This document shows, in pieces, positions 16,772 to 25,786 of a stretch of DNA of 64,000 nt. Each line of letters opens with the position of its first letter. Position 1 is the stretch's first letter. The notes under the pieces were generated by a model. The model worked only from the letters and a program-made list of their open reading frames with translations, was not told where the DNA came from and searched no databases. The translations under genes and the position numbers were made by a program. The DNA is from an uncultured Alphaproteobacteria bacterium (GTDB lineage: Bacteria > Pseudomonadota > Alphaproteobacteria > RF32 > CAG-239). Location of the stretch: assembly GCA_944391345.1 (NCBI GenBank), contig CALXTE010000006.1:1-64000 (forward strand). The letters run 5' to 3'.

Positions 16772-17367
16772 TATTTTGCCTCCCGTAATTTGTTGAATAC
16801 GACAATCATAAAGGCCAATGCAATAAAGGCTCCCGGTGGCATGATAAACAGCAATATCGGATTTGCATCCAGCCCAAAAATCGGATATCCGAATATTGTG
16901 CCGGCACCCAATATTTCTCTGATTGCTCCAAGGATGGTTAATGACATAGTAAATCCTATTCCCATGCCGATAGCGTCACATATAGACTGAAACACATTGT
17001 TTTTTGAAGCAAAAGCCTCTGCTCTGCCTAAAATAATGCAGTTTACAACAATCAGTGGAATATAGATTCCCAAAGCGGCGTGCAGACTTGGCAGCCAAGC
17101 GGACATGCTTAAATCTATTACACTGACAAATGACGCAATTACAACAATGTAGCAAGGTATTCTGACACCATTGGGAATTAAATTTTTGATACTGGATATT
17201 GCGATGTTTGATAATATCAGAACAAACAATGTGGCCATGCCCATGCCTAAGCCATTTATGGCAGAGGTTGAGACACCTAAGGTCGGGCACATTCCCAGCA
17301 ACATAACTAAAGTTGGATTTTCTTTGAAAATTCCGCGTGTTAGGTTTTCTTTAGTCGTCTTTTCCAT
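16771..17367 (-). CDS. rnfE: Rnf electron transport complex subunit E
   Basis: Membrane subunit paralogous to RnfA, 198 residues. NPTLVMLLGMCPTLGVSTSAINGLGMG carries the conserved cysteine thought to help bind a membrane [2Fe-2S] centre shared with RnfA. Six hydrophobic segments. Its start overlaps the end of rnfG by 17 bases and its stop overlaps rnfA by one, so translation is coupled along the operon. Confidence 0.95.
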   Translation of the reverse strand: MEKTTKENLTRGIFKENPTLVMLLGMCPTLGVSTSAINGLGMGMATLFVLILSNIAISSIKNLIPNGVRIPCYIVVIASFVSVIDLSMSAWLPSLHAALGIYIPLIVVNCIILGRAEAFASKNNVFQSICDAIGMGIGFTMSLTILGAIREILGAGTIFGYPIFGLDANPILLFIMPPGAFIALAFMIVVFNKLREAK

Positions 17368-17965
17368 TTTTTCCTCCGGTGCTTAATTTGTCATAAGCGT
17401 TATAGGCGCGGTTGATGGCATCTATGACGGCGCGAGAGCTTATTGTGGCCGCAGTAACGGCATCTATCTCGCCACCGTCTTTATTGGTTTTAAAGCTTTC
17501 TGACTTTGGTGATAATCCCTGAAATTGGTCTTTAAACTCGCTTTCTGCAACTTTGGTGCCTAACCCAGGAGTTTCTTTTGATGATAAAACTTCATAATTG
17601 ATTATTCTTCCGTTTATCGTAAAACCGACGATTATTTCAAGGCGGCCGCCAAAGGCTTCGTCAGAATAAGTTTTTATGGCAAATCTTTTAATCTTTCCTT
17701 GTTTTTTTCCTGGGAAGAAGGTCAGCTTTGCTTGTCCGTCAGCAGTGGTGATTTCTCTGCGGTCTTCATATGGATTGTTATCAAAGTCGTTTCCGATAAC
17801 GCTTTCTATGGCTTTGAGTTCTGCTTGGTTTTTAGACTGTTCTATCGGGGCCTTGGTTATGGTATAAACATAAGACAGCAATAGGGCCGACAAGCAGGAT
17901 ACAATAACCAAGCTGCCGGTTAGTCGAAACAGGCTTTCTGTTTTTTGTTTGATTTTTTTTGCCAT
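17351..17965 (-). CDS. rnfG: Rnf electron transport complex subunit G (covalent flavoprotein)
   Basis: Periplasm-facing FMN subunit anchored by one N-terminal helix (LFRLTGSLVIVSCLSALLLSYVY). 204 residues. The flavin-attachment region is DAVTAATISSRAV (Thr about 174); the usual motif is S/T-G-A-T, so Ala replaces Gly here. ApbE, encoded at the head of this cluster, would attach the FMN. AAGGAG eight bases upstream supports the internal ATG over a start seven codons earlier. It begins one base after the rnfD stop. Confidence 0.93.
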   Translation of the reverse strand: MAKKIKQKTESLFRLTGSLVIVSCLSALLLSYVYTITKAPIEQSKNQAELKAIESVIGNDFDNNPYEDRREITTADGQAKLTFFPGKKQGKIKRFAIKTYSDEAFGGRLEIIVGFTINGRIINYEVLSSKETPGLGTKVAESEFKDQFQGLSPKSESFKTNKDGGEIDAVTAATISSRAVIDAINRAYNAYDKLSTGGKNGKDD

Positions 17966-17966
17966 G

Positions 17967-18944
17967 TTATTTTCTCCTTGTGCCAAAGACGCGCGGAATA
18001 AAGGTGCTGTCTATTAACGGAACAAAAGCGTTCATTATTAATATTGCAAAAGATACGCCTTCCGGATAAATGCCATAAAAACGAATCACGTAAGTCAAAA
18101 TTCCACAGCCGATGGCGTAAACAATTCTGCCGTTTTTAGACATCGGGCTGGTGGTATAATCCGTTGCCATAAATACGGCGCCAAGCATGAGCCCGCCGGA
18201 AAGCAAGTGAATTAACGGTTCATGACGGATTTCTCCGGTCAGCAGCCAATGTATTGAACATAGTAACATAAATGTTCCGACATAATAAACCGGTATATGC
18301 CAGCTGATAATGCGGCGATATAACATATAAACAAAGCCAAGTAAGATGGCTAAGGCGGAAACCTCACCGATACAGCCGCCGACATTACCGATAAACATAT
18401 TCAAATAGCTTGGAAGTTCCGGTATTTGTGCGAATTCATCTGCTTTTAAATGTTTGAGAATTCCAAGTGTTGTGGCGCCGGTTTCCATATCCGTATTCAT
18501 AAAGTTAAAGGCTTGGGGCTTGGGCCAGGTTGTCATTTGCACAGGAAAAGAGATGAACAAGAAAACACGGCCGACTAATGCCGGATTGAAAATGTTCTTT
18601 CCAATTCCGCCGAATGCCATCTTGGCTATGACTATGGCAACAAAGCAACCGATGAGGGTTAAGCCTATCGGAAAGCCGGACGGAAGATTAAAAGCCAGTA
18701 ATAATCCGGTTACAATGGCCGATAAGTCTCCGGTAGTCGGGTTTGATTTCAAAAAGTAATGGCAGATTATGTATTCAAACAACACGCAACCGGCCACTGA
18801 GGTTATCACAACTTGGAGAGCGCCCATTCCAAAGACTAAAAGGCCAACAATCAAAGCCGGCATTAAGGCGATAATCACATCAAGCATGATGCCTTTGGTG
18901 GTTGTTGGGGTATTTAGATGGGGTGCTGTTGATAATTTTAGCAT
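17967..18944 (-). CDS. rnfD: Rnf electron transport complex subunit D (covalent flavoprotein)
   Basis: Membrane flavoprotein related to NqrB, 325 residues and about nine helices. TGATTLG at residues 155-161 is the covalent FMN motif (Thr158 or 159), and GKNIFNPALVGRVFLF is characteristic. It provides part of the ion/electron path across the membrane. Lies between rnfC (eight-base gap) and rnfG. Confidence 0.95.
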   Translation of the reverse strand: MLKLSTAPHLNTPTTTKGIMLDVIIALMPALIVGLLVFGMGALQVVITSVAGCVLFEYIICHYFLKSNPTTGDLSAIVTGLLLAFNLPSGFPIGLTLIGCFVAIVIAKMAFGGIGKNIFNPALVGRVFLFISFPVQMTTWPKPQAFNFMNTDMETGATTLGILKHLKADEFAQIPELPSYLNMFIGNVGGCIGEVSALAILLGFVYMLYRRIISWHIPVYYVGTFMLLCSIHWLLTGEIRHEPLIHLLSGGLMLGAVFMATDYTTSPMSKNGRIVYAIGCGILTYVIRFYGIYPEGVSFAILIMNAFVPLIDSTFIPRVFGTRRK

Positions 18945-18952
18945 TTTTCACC

Positions 18953-20278
18953 TTATTTCTTTTGTTTTCTGATTTCCATTTTTCCTAATTTGCAATAATC
19001 GAGCAAGGGAATGCGCGCCGGACAAATAAACGAGCAAGTGCCGCATTCTATGCAGTCCATAATATGAAGCTGTTTTAGCTCTTTATTATCGTGATTTCGG
19101 ATTGCTATTGCAATGGCAAAAGGACGAAGTCCCATTGGGCAAGAATCTGCGCAGCGGGCGCAACGAATGCAAGCTGTTTCAGGCGGCTTGGTTGCGTCTT
19201 CATCATTCAGCAGTAAAATTCCGGAGGTTAGTTTGGTTACCGGCGCATCCATATTAACAGCAGAAACGCCCATCATGCCACCTCCGAAGATGACTTTTCC
19301 GATGTTTTCAGGATGTGTGGTCACCTGTTTAATCAAGAAAGAGGCAGGTGTTCCGATTCTGGCTCTGAAATTTTGCGGGTTTTCTGCTGCATTATCTCCC
19401 GTTACCGTGATAATTCGTTCAAAAAGCGGTTTATTTTTTTGAACGGCCTCATAAATAGCATGAACAGTGCCCACGTTTTGAACAATGCAATGAACATCAA
19501 TCGGCAGTTTTCCCGAGGGGACTTCCCTCCCCGTTATGGCTTTTATGAGCTGTTTTTCTGCGCCTTGGGGATATTTGCTTTCGCACACGCGGACATTAAC
19601 GCCGACGTATTTTCTGGTGATTTTTTTCATAATTTCAATGGCGTGGGGCTTGTTTTCATCAATTGCGATGATGGCGTTTTGAATGCCTAAGGCTTTGTTT
19701 AAGATTTTGGCTCCGATGACAATTTCTTCAGCTCTTTCAACCATTAATCTATCATCTGCGGTTAAAAAGGCCTCGCATTCAATGCCGTTTACTATCAGCG
19801 TATTGACCCTTTTGCCTTCCAGAATGGTGGCCTTTATCGGGGTTGGGTATCCGGCGCCGCCCATACCGACAATTCCTGATTCTCTGATTTTTTTTACAAT
19901 TTCTTCGGCGCTGAACGTAATTTCTTTTTTGATTTCGGGGCTTTGGTCTATTGTCGGTTCGAACTCATCGCCTTCAACCTTGATTACTACCATGGTTGAA
20001 AGATAGGCGTCGGCATCGACAATATCATCAATTTTAATGACTTCTCCGGATACGGAAGAGTGAACATCTGCCGAGACAATGCCATCGGCATCGGCCAGCA
20101 AGGTTCCGACCTTAACTTTATCTCCTTTTTGTACTTTTATTTTTGACGGAGCACCGATATGTTGTTTTATCGGAATATATACGATTTCCGGCAGGCCGGC
20201 CTCTATGATGGGCTTATCAGAAGTGATTTTGTGTTTATCAAGATGAATTCCACCCATGGGAAAGGTTTTAAGCTCCAT
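18953..20278 (-). CDS. rnfC: Rnf electron transport complex subunit C
   Basis: Peripheral NADH/FMN and iron-sulfur subunit, 441 residues. GMGGAGYPTPIK is the NAD/flavin-binding Gly-rich loop; two [4Fe-4S] motifs follow near the C-terminus, CIRCARCADSCPMGL and CIECGTCSFICPARIP. MELKTFPMGGIHLDKHK is the expected N-terminus and has AAAGGAG just ahead; a longer frame runs back into rnfB without a ribosome site. The start overlaps rnfB by eleven bases. It lacks the long C-terminal extension of the enterobacterial RsxC. Confidence 0.95.
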   Translation of the reverse strand: MELKTFPMGGIHLDKHKITSDKPIIEAGLPEIVYIPIKQHIGAPSKIKVQKGDKVKVGTLLADADGIVSADVHSSVSGEVIKIDDIVDADAYLSTMVVIKVEGDEFEPTIDQSPEIKKEITFSAEEIVKKIRESGIVGMGGAGYPTPIKATILEGKRVNTLIVNGIECEAFLTADDRLMVERAEEIVIGAKILNKALGIQNAIIAIDENKPHAIEIMKKITRKYVGVNVRVCESKYPQGAEKQLIKAITGREVPSGKLPIDVHCIVQNVGTVHAIYEAVQKNKPLFERIITVTGDNAAENPQNFRARIGTPASFLIKQVTTHPENIGKVIFGGGMMGVSAVNMDAPVTKLTSGILLLNDEDATKPPETACIRCARCADSCPMGLRPFAIAIAIRNHDNKELKQLHIMDCIECGTCSFICPARIPLLDYCKLGKMEIRKQKK

Positions 20279-21107
20279 GTTTTTTCTCCTTTCTGCCGGT
20301 GTAAACAATTGCACCGGTCGGGCAATTGTCGGCCAGTTCTTGTCCATAAGTTTCAGCATCAACCGAGATTGGAATGTATGACAAGTTGTTTTCGACCTTG
20401 ATTTCCGGATTAATCTTTGTGCATTTCATGCATCCGATACATGCGGCTGAGCAGTTTTTGCGGGCGATGGCTCCTTTTTGCTGATTGCGGCAAGCAACAT
20501 AAACTCTTTTGCCGTCTTTGCCTTTGGGTCTGATTTCAAATAATTTTTTTGGGCAAATTTCAACGCAAGCGCCGCAAGAAACACATTTGTTTTCATCGAC
20601 TACAGGAATGCCCAGCTCTTTGTCAATTTTCAAAGCGCCGAATTTGCACACACTGACGCAATCGCCCAAGCGGACACAGCCATAGGGGCATTCACTTTGT
20701 GAGGTGGATATTTGTGCTACCAGACGGCAACTCTTTAAGCCGGTGTATTCAAATTTTGACGGCGCATTTTGGCATGTGCCTTGGCAACGAAGAACAGCGA
20801 CGGTTTCTTCTTTTTCTTCTTGATTATAGCCTAAAACCTCTGCGACCTTTTGCATAACTTTATTGCCGCCTACCGTGCAATATAACTGCTTAAAGCCTTC
20901 GGCATCAACTTTGCAGCAAGCTGTGGCAAAATCATGGCAGCCGGCTTTTCCGCAAGCGCCGCAATTTACCCCCGGAAGAAGCTTTTCAACCTCGGATATG
21001 CGGGTATCTTCTTTTACATAAAACTTTTTGGAGACAAAGTATAAGATAACACCCGCGGCCAGAGCTATGCCGCCTAACATGATTATGCTTGATGTAATTA
21101 TATCCAT
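20268..21107 (-). CDS. rnfB: Rnf electron transport complex subunit B (iron-sulfur entry subunit)
   Basis: Ferredoxin-interacting subunit, 279 residues. One N-terminal membrane helix (SIIMLGGIALAAGVILYFV), then the GVNCGACGKAGC four-cysteine motif, then further [4Fe-4S] motifs: CPYGCVRLGDCVSVC, CVSCGACVEICP and CSAACIGCMKC. The multi-cluster form fits a clade that takes electrons from ferredoxin. It is the first rnf gene; an 84-base gap separates it from rseC. Confidence 0.95.
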   Translation of the reverse strand: MDIITSSIIMLGGIALAAGVILYFVSKKFYVKEDTRISEVEKLLPGVNCGACGKAGCHDFATACCKVDAEGFKQLYCTVGGNKVMQKVAEVLGYNQEEKEETVAVLRCQGTCQNAPSKFEYTGLKSCRLVAQISTSQSECPYGCVRLGDCVSVCKFGALKIDKELGIPVVDENKCVSCGACVEICPKKLFEIRPKGKDGKRVYVACRNQQKGAIARKNCSAACIGCMKCTKINPEIKVENNLSYIPISVDAETYGQELADNCPTGAIVYTGRKEKKHGA

Positions 21108-21191
21108 CTTCTTTTCCTATAAAATAATTTTTATTAAGTTACCAATAATTCTGGTGGGTCGAAAGTATTTTTTTGTGATTACACCCAGTTT

Positions 21192-21605
21192 TTAGATTTT
21201 TTCGATTTCGAACCTTACTTTTTGTTCTATTTTTTTGCTGAATTTCCATAGTCCGAGGAAATAGATTAATACCGCCAAGATGCTGATAACGGCGGTTTTG
21301 TTTTCACTTAATTTTGCCATATTACCGCCTAATACTGCCAGCAGTAATATGACAAGCGGTAAGATATAACACCAGAATATGGCTTTCCAGCCGGTTTGGC
21401 CGGCGGTGCTGATCATGACTTCTTCACCAATTTTAAAAGAGTCATCAGAGTTAATCGTTGCCGTTATTAGCTGAATGTTTTCAGATAACAAACGGCAGCT
21501 GGCTTTGGCTAGGCAATGGTTGCACATTTCTCCGCGGTTGACGGCTACGGTGGCCCTGTCCTTTTCTATTTTTATGATTTTTCCTTTATGAACAATTTCA
21601 GTCAT
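21192..21605 (-). CDS. rseC: RseC/MucC-family protein (SoxR-reducing system)
   Basis: 137 residues with the N-terminal cysteine motif CNHCLAKASC and two membrane helices (about 75-92 and 100-118). RseC co-occurs with Rnf/Rsx genes: in E. coli it acts with Rsx to reduce SoxR, and in many anaerobes it heads the rnf operon. Here it lies between apbE and rnfB and overlaps the apbE end by eight bases, so a role in assembly or electron delivery of this Rnf is likely. The symbol follows family membership only. Confidence 0.85.
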   Translation of the reverse strand: MTEIVHKGKIIKIEKDRATVAVNRGEMCNHCLAKASCRLLSENIQLITATINSDDSFKIGEEVMISTAGQTGWKAIFWCYILPLVILLLAVLGGNMAKLSENKTAVISILAVLIYFLGLWKFSKKIEQKVRFEIEKI

Positions 21606-22626
21606 GCGGTTGTCCTTTTATATATTGATAAGCTTTAGGAGAAATATAACGCCTGATTTTGTTTTCTTCACCTTGTTTGAGCAAAATAATTGCCAGATTT
21701 TGGGTTTGGGCAAAGTTTTTTCCTTCATGCCAGCCCATGACCATTAATGCCGTGGCATAGGCGTCTGCCTCCATGCAGTTTGGAGAAATTACCGTTGCCG
21801 AGATTAATGGATTTTCAGCAGGATATCCGTTTTTGGGAGAAATGGTGTGGCCATATATTTTGCCTTTATTTTTATAAAAATTGCGATAATTACCGGAAGT
21901 TGCAACGGCATTGCCGTTAAGATTTAAAACTATTTCTTCGGTTGATACGGGAACATCAAGTGCGATGTTCCAATCCTCTCCGGTGTTGGTTTTGGTGCCT
22001 GATGTCTTGATTTCTCCGCCGATTTCGACAATAAAATTATTTATTCCTTCTTGGTGTAAAACCTGCGCCAATCTATCAACGCCGTAACCTTTGGCAATAG
22101 CGGACAAGTTGAGCGATAAATCTTGTTTTTGTTTTACGAGCTCTGTTCCGTCCGTCTTGATTTTTACATATTTAAGGCCGACTTTGGCCAAGGCTTGGCG
22201 GATTTCTTCCTTAGAGGGAATAGGCTTATTTCTTTCTTTGCCAAAGCCCCAGAGCTCTACCAAAGGTTCTACCGTCGGATCAAAGGCGCCTTGTGTTTGG
22301 TTATATATTTTTTGAGCTGAGCGGAGCACCGTTCCCATTTCAGGCGACAGAGAGATTTTATTTTGCGGCGGAAGAGCGTTTATTTTATTTATTTCAGAAT
22401 CTTTAATAAACACAGACATTTGCTGGTTTATTTGGGCAAGTTCTTGCTCTATTTTTTGTTTTAGCTCCGGTTGATTGATATTTTTATCCGTTCTTATTTT
22501 TATATTATAAAAGGTTCCCATGGTTTGGCCATGAAGCCCCAGAAATTTTTCTGTTTTTCCCTGCTCTGCTACATAAAATAACAAGATTATTCCCAGTGCT
22601 ATTGAAATGTATTTTAACGCTCTCAT
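21598..22626 (-). CDS. apbE: FAD:protein FMN transferase
   Basis: Periplasmic, Mg-dependent enzyme that transfers FMN from FAD to Thr residues of RnfD and RnfG. 342 residues with an N-terminal membrane anchor/signal (ISIALGIILLFYVAE). Family motifs include GTFYNIKI, ATSGNYRNFY and GHTISPKNGYP, plus the flavin-site AIAKGYGVDRLA. It leads the rnf cluster and overlaps rseC, a sensible arrangement since its substrates are encoded just downstream. Divergent from the phosphatidyltransferase gene across a 110-base intergenic region. Confidence 0.93.
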   Translation of the reverse strand: MRALKYISIALGIILLFYVAEQGKTEKFLGLHGQTMGTFYNIKIRTDKNINQPELKQKIEQELAQINQQMSVFIKDSEINKINALPPQNKISLSPEMGTVLRSAQKIYNQTQGAFDPTVEPLVELWGFGKERNKPIPSKEEIRQALAKVGLKYVKIKTDGTELVKQKQDLSLNLSAIAKGYGVDRLAQVLHQEGINNFIVEIGGEIKTSGTKTNTGEDWNIALDVPVSTEEIVLNLNGNAVATSGNYRNFYKNKGKIYGHTISPKNGYPAENPLISATVISPNCMEADAYATALMVMGWHEGKNFAQTQNLAIILLKQGEENKIRRYISPKAYQYIKGQPHD

Positions 22627-22736
22627 ATCATTCTCAATTCGTTTTTTTGTTTTGATAACTTTGGAACAGGATTTTACTTTTAATCATTTTCGTTTTAGTA
22701 TGTTTTTGTTGTTTTAATCGTAAAAGGCTTTGTGTT

Positions 22737-23438
22737 ATGGATAAAAATATTAAAGACAAGATTCACAATAAACTTGATGCGGCTAAAATCAAGCCGGCTT
22801 TTGACTATGTGAATAAATCTACCAAAAAGCTGCGCGATCAAATGCGCAAAAGCATTGATAAGTGCGCGATGTCTCTTTATAAAAAAGGTGTGAGCGCCAA
22901 TGTGACTTCCATTATCGGATTTGCTATCGGATTGCTGGCCATTAACTTCTTATCTTTGGAAATGTATTTTTGGGCGTTAGTCTGCATTTTGGTTAATCGT
23001 TTGTTTGATGCGGTTGATGGTGGAATTGCACGTCGCTCCAAAGTAACAGAGTTTGGTATTTTTCTTGACGCTGCTTTAGACTATATCTTTTATACCGGTA
23101 TTATCTTTGGTTTTGCTATGGCTAATCCGGCAGAAAATGCCGTTGCCGCTTCTTTCTTGTTGTTTGGATTTGCGGCCTCTGCTTGTGCGATGCTGGCTTA
23201 TGCCATTGTGGCTTATAAAGACCGTTCGCTTACTGACATGGTATTTGACCGTTCTCCGTTCTATCTTGGCGGATTTGCTCAAGGGGCAGAAACATTTGTG
23301 GCTATCGTATTGATGTGCCTTATCCCCGGTTGGTTTTTGCAACTGGCTATTTTGTTTGGTATCTTGTGCTTGATTAAAGCTGTCAGCATTATCATTACCG
23401 CTTATTATAATTTTGTGATAGCGGCGGCTAAAAAATAA
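22737..23438 (+). CDS. CDP-alcohol phosphatidyltransferase family protein
   Basis: Membrane enzyme of phospholipid-type synthesis, 233 residues. The catalytic signature D-x2-D-G-x2-A-R-x8-G-x3-D-x3-D is complete (DAVDGGIARR, then FGIFLDAALD), around residues 90-115. About six hydrophobic segments follow a soluble basic N-terminal stretch of ~50 residues. The alcohol acceptor is unknown; glycerol-phosphate, inositol-phosphate or other acceptors are possible. Its stop shares a base with the start of dsbD, so the two are coupled although no shared pathway is obvious. Confidence 0.87.
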   Translation: MDKNIKDKIHNKLDAAKIKPAFDYVNKSTKKLRDQMRKSIDKCAMSLYKKGVSANVTSIIGFAIGLLAINFLSLEMYFWALVCILVNRLFDAVDGGIARRSKVTEFGIFLDAALDYIFYTGIIFGFAMANPAENAVAASFLLFGFAASACAMLAYAIVAYKDRSLTDMVFDRSPFYLGGFAQGAETFVAIVLMCLIPGWFLQLAILFGILCLIKAVSIIITAYYNFVIAAAKK

Positions 23439-25048
23439 TGCTCAAAAGATGGATAAAGCTGATTGTTCTTTGCTTTACCGTCGTGTTTATGCACGGAGCG
23501 GCTCTTGCGGCTGTTGCCGTGCATAATTCTTTTCCGGTTAAAGTGGCGGTTTATACGAACACTCCGGCCATTAATTTCCAGCAAAATCTTAGTATCCTTA
23601 TCGCTTTTGATATTGCTGATCCTTGGCATATTTTGTCTTCTGATGCAAATAATATCGGATTGCCGACCAAAATTGTTTGGAAGCTGCCGGAAGGATATAA
23701 AATATCTGATGAAAAATGGAGTCAAGAACAAGAGTTTCCTTCAGAATTTGGGCCACAATACGGTTTTTCGGGAACAGCTTTTTATCAAGCAGAAATTATT
23801 CCGGAAGGGAATCAGCGCTTAAAGGCTGATTTTTCAGTCGACATCTCTTGGCAGGCCTGCAGTGAAGAATGTCTGCAACAAGAAAGCAGTTTTGATTTTT
23901 CTCTACCGATTTCGGCAGAAAATGTTTTGCCCTCAGCAGAATGGGCAGGAATTCAAGCCTTTTCTAAGCCTTATTTTGAAAAAGTGCCTCAATCGCAGGC
24001 AATGACGTCTGAGGCCGATATTTCTTTTTGGGGCATTTTGTTAATGGCTTTTGTTGGTGGGCTTATTCTTAATCTTATGCCTTGTGTTTTGCCGATTTTA
24101 TCATTAAAAATCGTTTCTTTGCTTCCGTCATCTACTGATTTTAAGAAGGCACGTCTTGACGCTTTGGCCTATTTTGCCGGTGTTATGGTCTCTTTTGTAC
24201 TTATGGCTCTGATTTTGTTTGTGCTGAGAAAAAGCGGTGAAGCCATTGGATGGGGGTATCAACTGCAATCGCCTTGGTTTGTCGGATTTCTTTTGATTAT
24301 TTTTCTGGTTTTGACATTCATGTTTTTAGATTTTGTCTCATTTGATTTTGTTTTTTCAAATAAGGCGAATCGATTATCTTCTCAAAAAGGTTGGAAAGGG
24401 TCTTTCTTTACCGGTATATTTTCGGTTTTGGTCGCCAGTTCTTGTTCGGCACCGTTTATGGGAGCGGCCATCGGTTATACCCTTATGCAGCCGTTATCAG
24501 TATGTTTGTTGGTCTTTATGGTTTTAGGCTTTGGCTATGCCCTGCCCTTTACACTGGCCGGATTTTTCCCCGCCTTTTTATCTCGGATTTTGCCGCGTCC
24601 GGGGAAATGGATGCTGACGTTCAAGAAAATATTGGCTATTCCCATGGCGCTGACCTGTTTATGGTTGGGCTGGGTTTTGTATGCTCAACTTTCGTTTTCT
24701 TCTTTGCATAACCAAGATTGGAAGGCTTATGACGAATCTGAAATAGCCTCTTTAGTTGCTGCCGGTGATAACGTATTGATTGATTTTTCGGCAAAGTGGT
24801 GTTTGACCTGTTTGGCAAATGAAAAAATGGTTTTGGATACTGATAAATTTGTCTCATATGCCAAGAAAAACGGGATAAAATTATATCGAGCCGATTGGAC
24901 GCATAAAAATCCTGAGATTACGCAGGCTTTGGTTTCTTTCGGGCGAAACAGCGTTCCGCTCTATGTGTTTTATCAGCAAGGAAAACCAAACATTTTGCCG
25001 CAGCTCTTCACATTTAATCAGTTAATTGATTTATTAAAGCAAAAATAA
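23438..25048 (+). CDS. dsbD: Thiol:disulfide interchange protein DsbD
   Basis: Carries electrons from cytoplasmic thioredoxin to periplasmic disulfide isomerases and cytochrome-maturation partners. 536 residues with all three parts: a secreted N-terminal domain (signal to about residue 25; CSEEC near 145), a central eight-helix CcdA-like domain whose two cysteines lie in LMPCVLPILSLK and SSCSAPFMG, and a C-terminal thioredoxin domain with WCLTC. It is slightly shorter than the E. coli protein. Ends at a clear terminator. Confidence 0.93.
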   Translation: MLKRWIKLIVLCFTVVFMHGAALAAVAVHNSFPVKVAVYTNTPAINFQQNLSILIAFDIADPWHILSSDANNIGLPTKIVWKLPEGYKISDEKWSQEQEFPSEFGPQYGFSGTAFYQAEIIPEGNQRLKADFSVDISWQACSEECLQQESSFDFSLPISAENVLPSAEWAGIQAFSKPYFEKVPQSQAMTSEADISFWGILLMAFVGGLILNLMPCVLPILSLKIVSLLPSSTDFKKARLDALAYFAGVMVSFVLMALILFVLRKSGEAIGWGYQLQSPWFVGFLLIIFLVLTFMFLDFVSFDFVFSNKANRLSSQKGWKGSFFTGIFSVLVASSCSAPFMGAAIGYTLMQPLSVCLLVFMVLGFGYALPFTLAGFFPAFLSRILPRPGKWMLTFKKILAIPMALTCLWLGWVLYAQLSFSSLHNQDWKAYDESEIASLVAAGDNVLIDFSAKWCLTCLANEKMVLDTDKFVSYAKKNGIKLYRADWTHKNPEITQALVSFGRNSVPLYVFYQQGKPNILPQLFTFNQLIDLLKQK

Positions 25049-25078
25049 AGGCCTTGGATATTTTCCAAAGCCTTTTTT
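25048..25078 (+). terminator. Terminator of dsbD
   Basis: Interrupted stem AAGGC(C)TTGGA / TCCAA(A)GCCTT followed by six T, overlapping the stop codon. Confidence 0.8.
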
Positions 25079-25080
25079 AA

Positions 25081-25156
25081 TGGTAGGCGCGTGGGGGTTC
25101 GAACCCCAGACCCACTGATTAAGAGTCAGTTGCTCTACCAACTGAGCTACGCACCC
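25081..25156 (-). tRNA. tRNA-Lys(CTT)
   Basis: 76 nt with encoded CCA. Anticodon loop CTCTTAA in an ACTGA/TCAGT stem gives CTT, decoding AAG. D arm GCTCAGTTGGTAGAGC and T arm TGGGGTTCGAACCCCCA are intact. Acceptor GGGTGCG pairs with CGCGCCT, using G1-U72 and U4-G69 wobbles, which is unusual. Confidence 0.95.
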
Positions 25157-25235
25157 ATGCTGTCAACCTGACAGACGAAATATAAACCGCGTTTTTTTAT
25201 TTTGCAAGATAAATTTTTATTGTTTTTTATTTTTT

Positions 25236-25688
25236 TTAATATTCTATGTGGTCGGCCTTATTTTTCCAGATTTGCATAATCTCTTGGGCTTCCTTAATAT
25301 CAAGGCGGTGAAGCTCTATCGGGTCATCTTCGTAAAAGACTCTGTCTCTAAACCCGATATTTTCGGCATCGTAACGGTCGGCAGCGTAATAAATTTCTTT
25401 AATATTAGCCCACTTGGCCGCATTTAGGCACATCGGGCAAGGTTCGCAAGAGGTATATAAAATACAATCACTTAAATCAAAGCTATTGATATTTTTGCAG
25501 GCATCCCTTATGGCGGTTACTTCACCATGTGCCGTCGGGTCATTATCTAAAACAACGCGATTGTGCCCCTTGCCGATTATTTCTCCTTTGGCGTTGACAA
25601 TAATGCAGCCAAACGGAGAGCTGCCGTTTTCAACAGAGACTCGACTGAGCTCAACTGCTTTTCTTAAATTTTCTTCATGATTTATCAT
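25236..25688 (-). CDS. Nucleoside/guanine deaminase (CDA fold)
   Basis: Zinc-dependent deaminase of 150 residues, closest in pattern to the small GuaD-type guanine deaminase: PFGCIIV, NDPTAHGEVTAIRDAC, ILYTSCEPCPMCLNAAKWA, then YYAADRYDAENIGF. Zinc ligands would be His54, Cys84 and Cys87, with Glu56 as proton shuttle. HGE replaces the more common HAE. Converts guanine to xanthine if the assignment holds; tRNA-adenosine deaminase is the main alternative, but the C-terminal region resembles GuaD. Monocistronic, next to tRNA-Lys. Confidence 0.8.
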   Translation of the reverse strand: MINHEENLRKAVELSRVSVENGSSPFGCIIVNAKGEIIGKGHNRVVLDNDPTAHGEVTAIRDACKNINSFDLSDCILYTSCEPCPMCLNAAKWANIKEIYYAADRYDAENIGFRDRVFYEDDPIELHRLDIKEAQEIMQIWKNKADHIEY

Positions 25689-25786
25689 TTTTCCCTCATT
25701 AAAGATTCTTTTTTATTATGCTCTGTCTTTTTTAAATAAGAATTAAGTTATTGTCTATAAATTTATTTTAATTTGGAGGAAATATC

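Noticed and set aside
16196..20278. Reading the cluster as Nqr (sodium-pumping NADH:quinone oxidoreductase).
   Set aside because: An RnfB-type multi-cluster subunit and an RnfC with two ferredoxin motifs are present, while NqrA and NqrF are absent.
25236..25688. Calling the deaminase TadA (tRNA adenosine deaminase).
   Set aside because: The NDPTAHGEVTAIRDAC segment and the C-terminal region are closer to the GuaD-type pattern, although HGE weakens the call.
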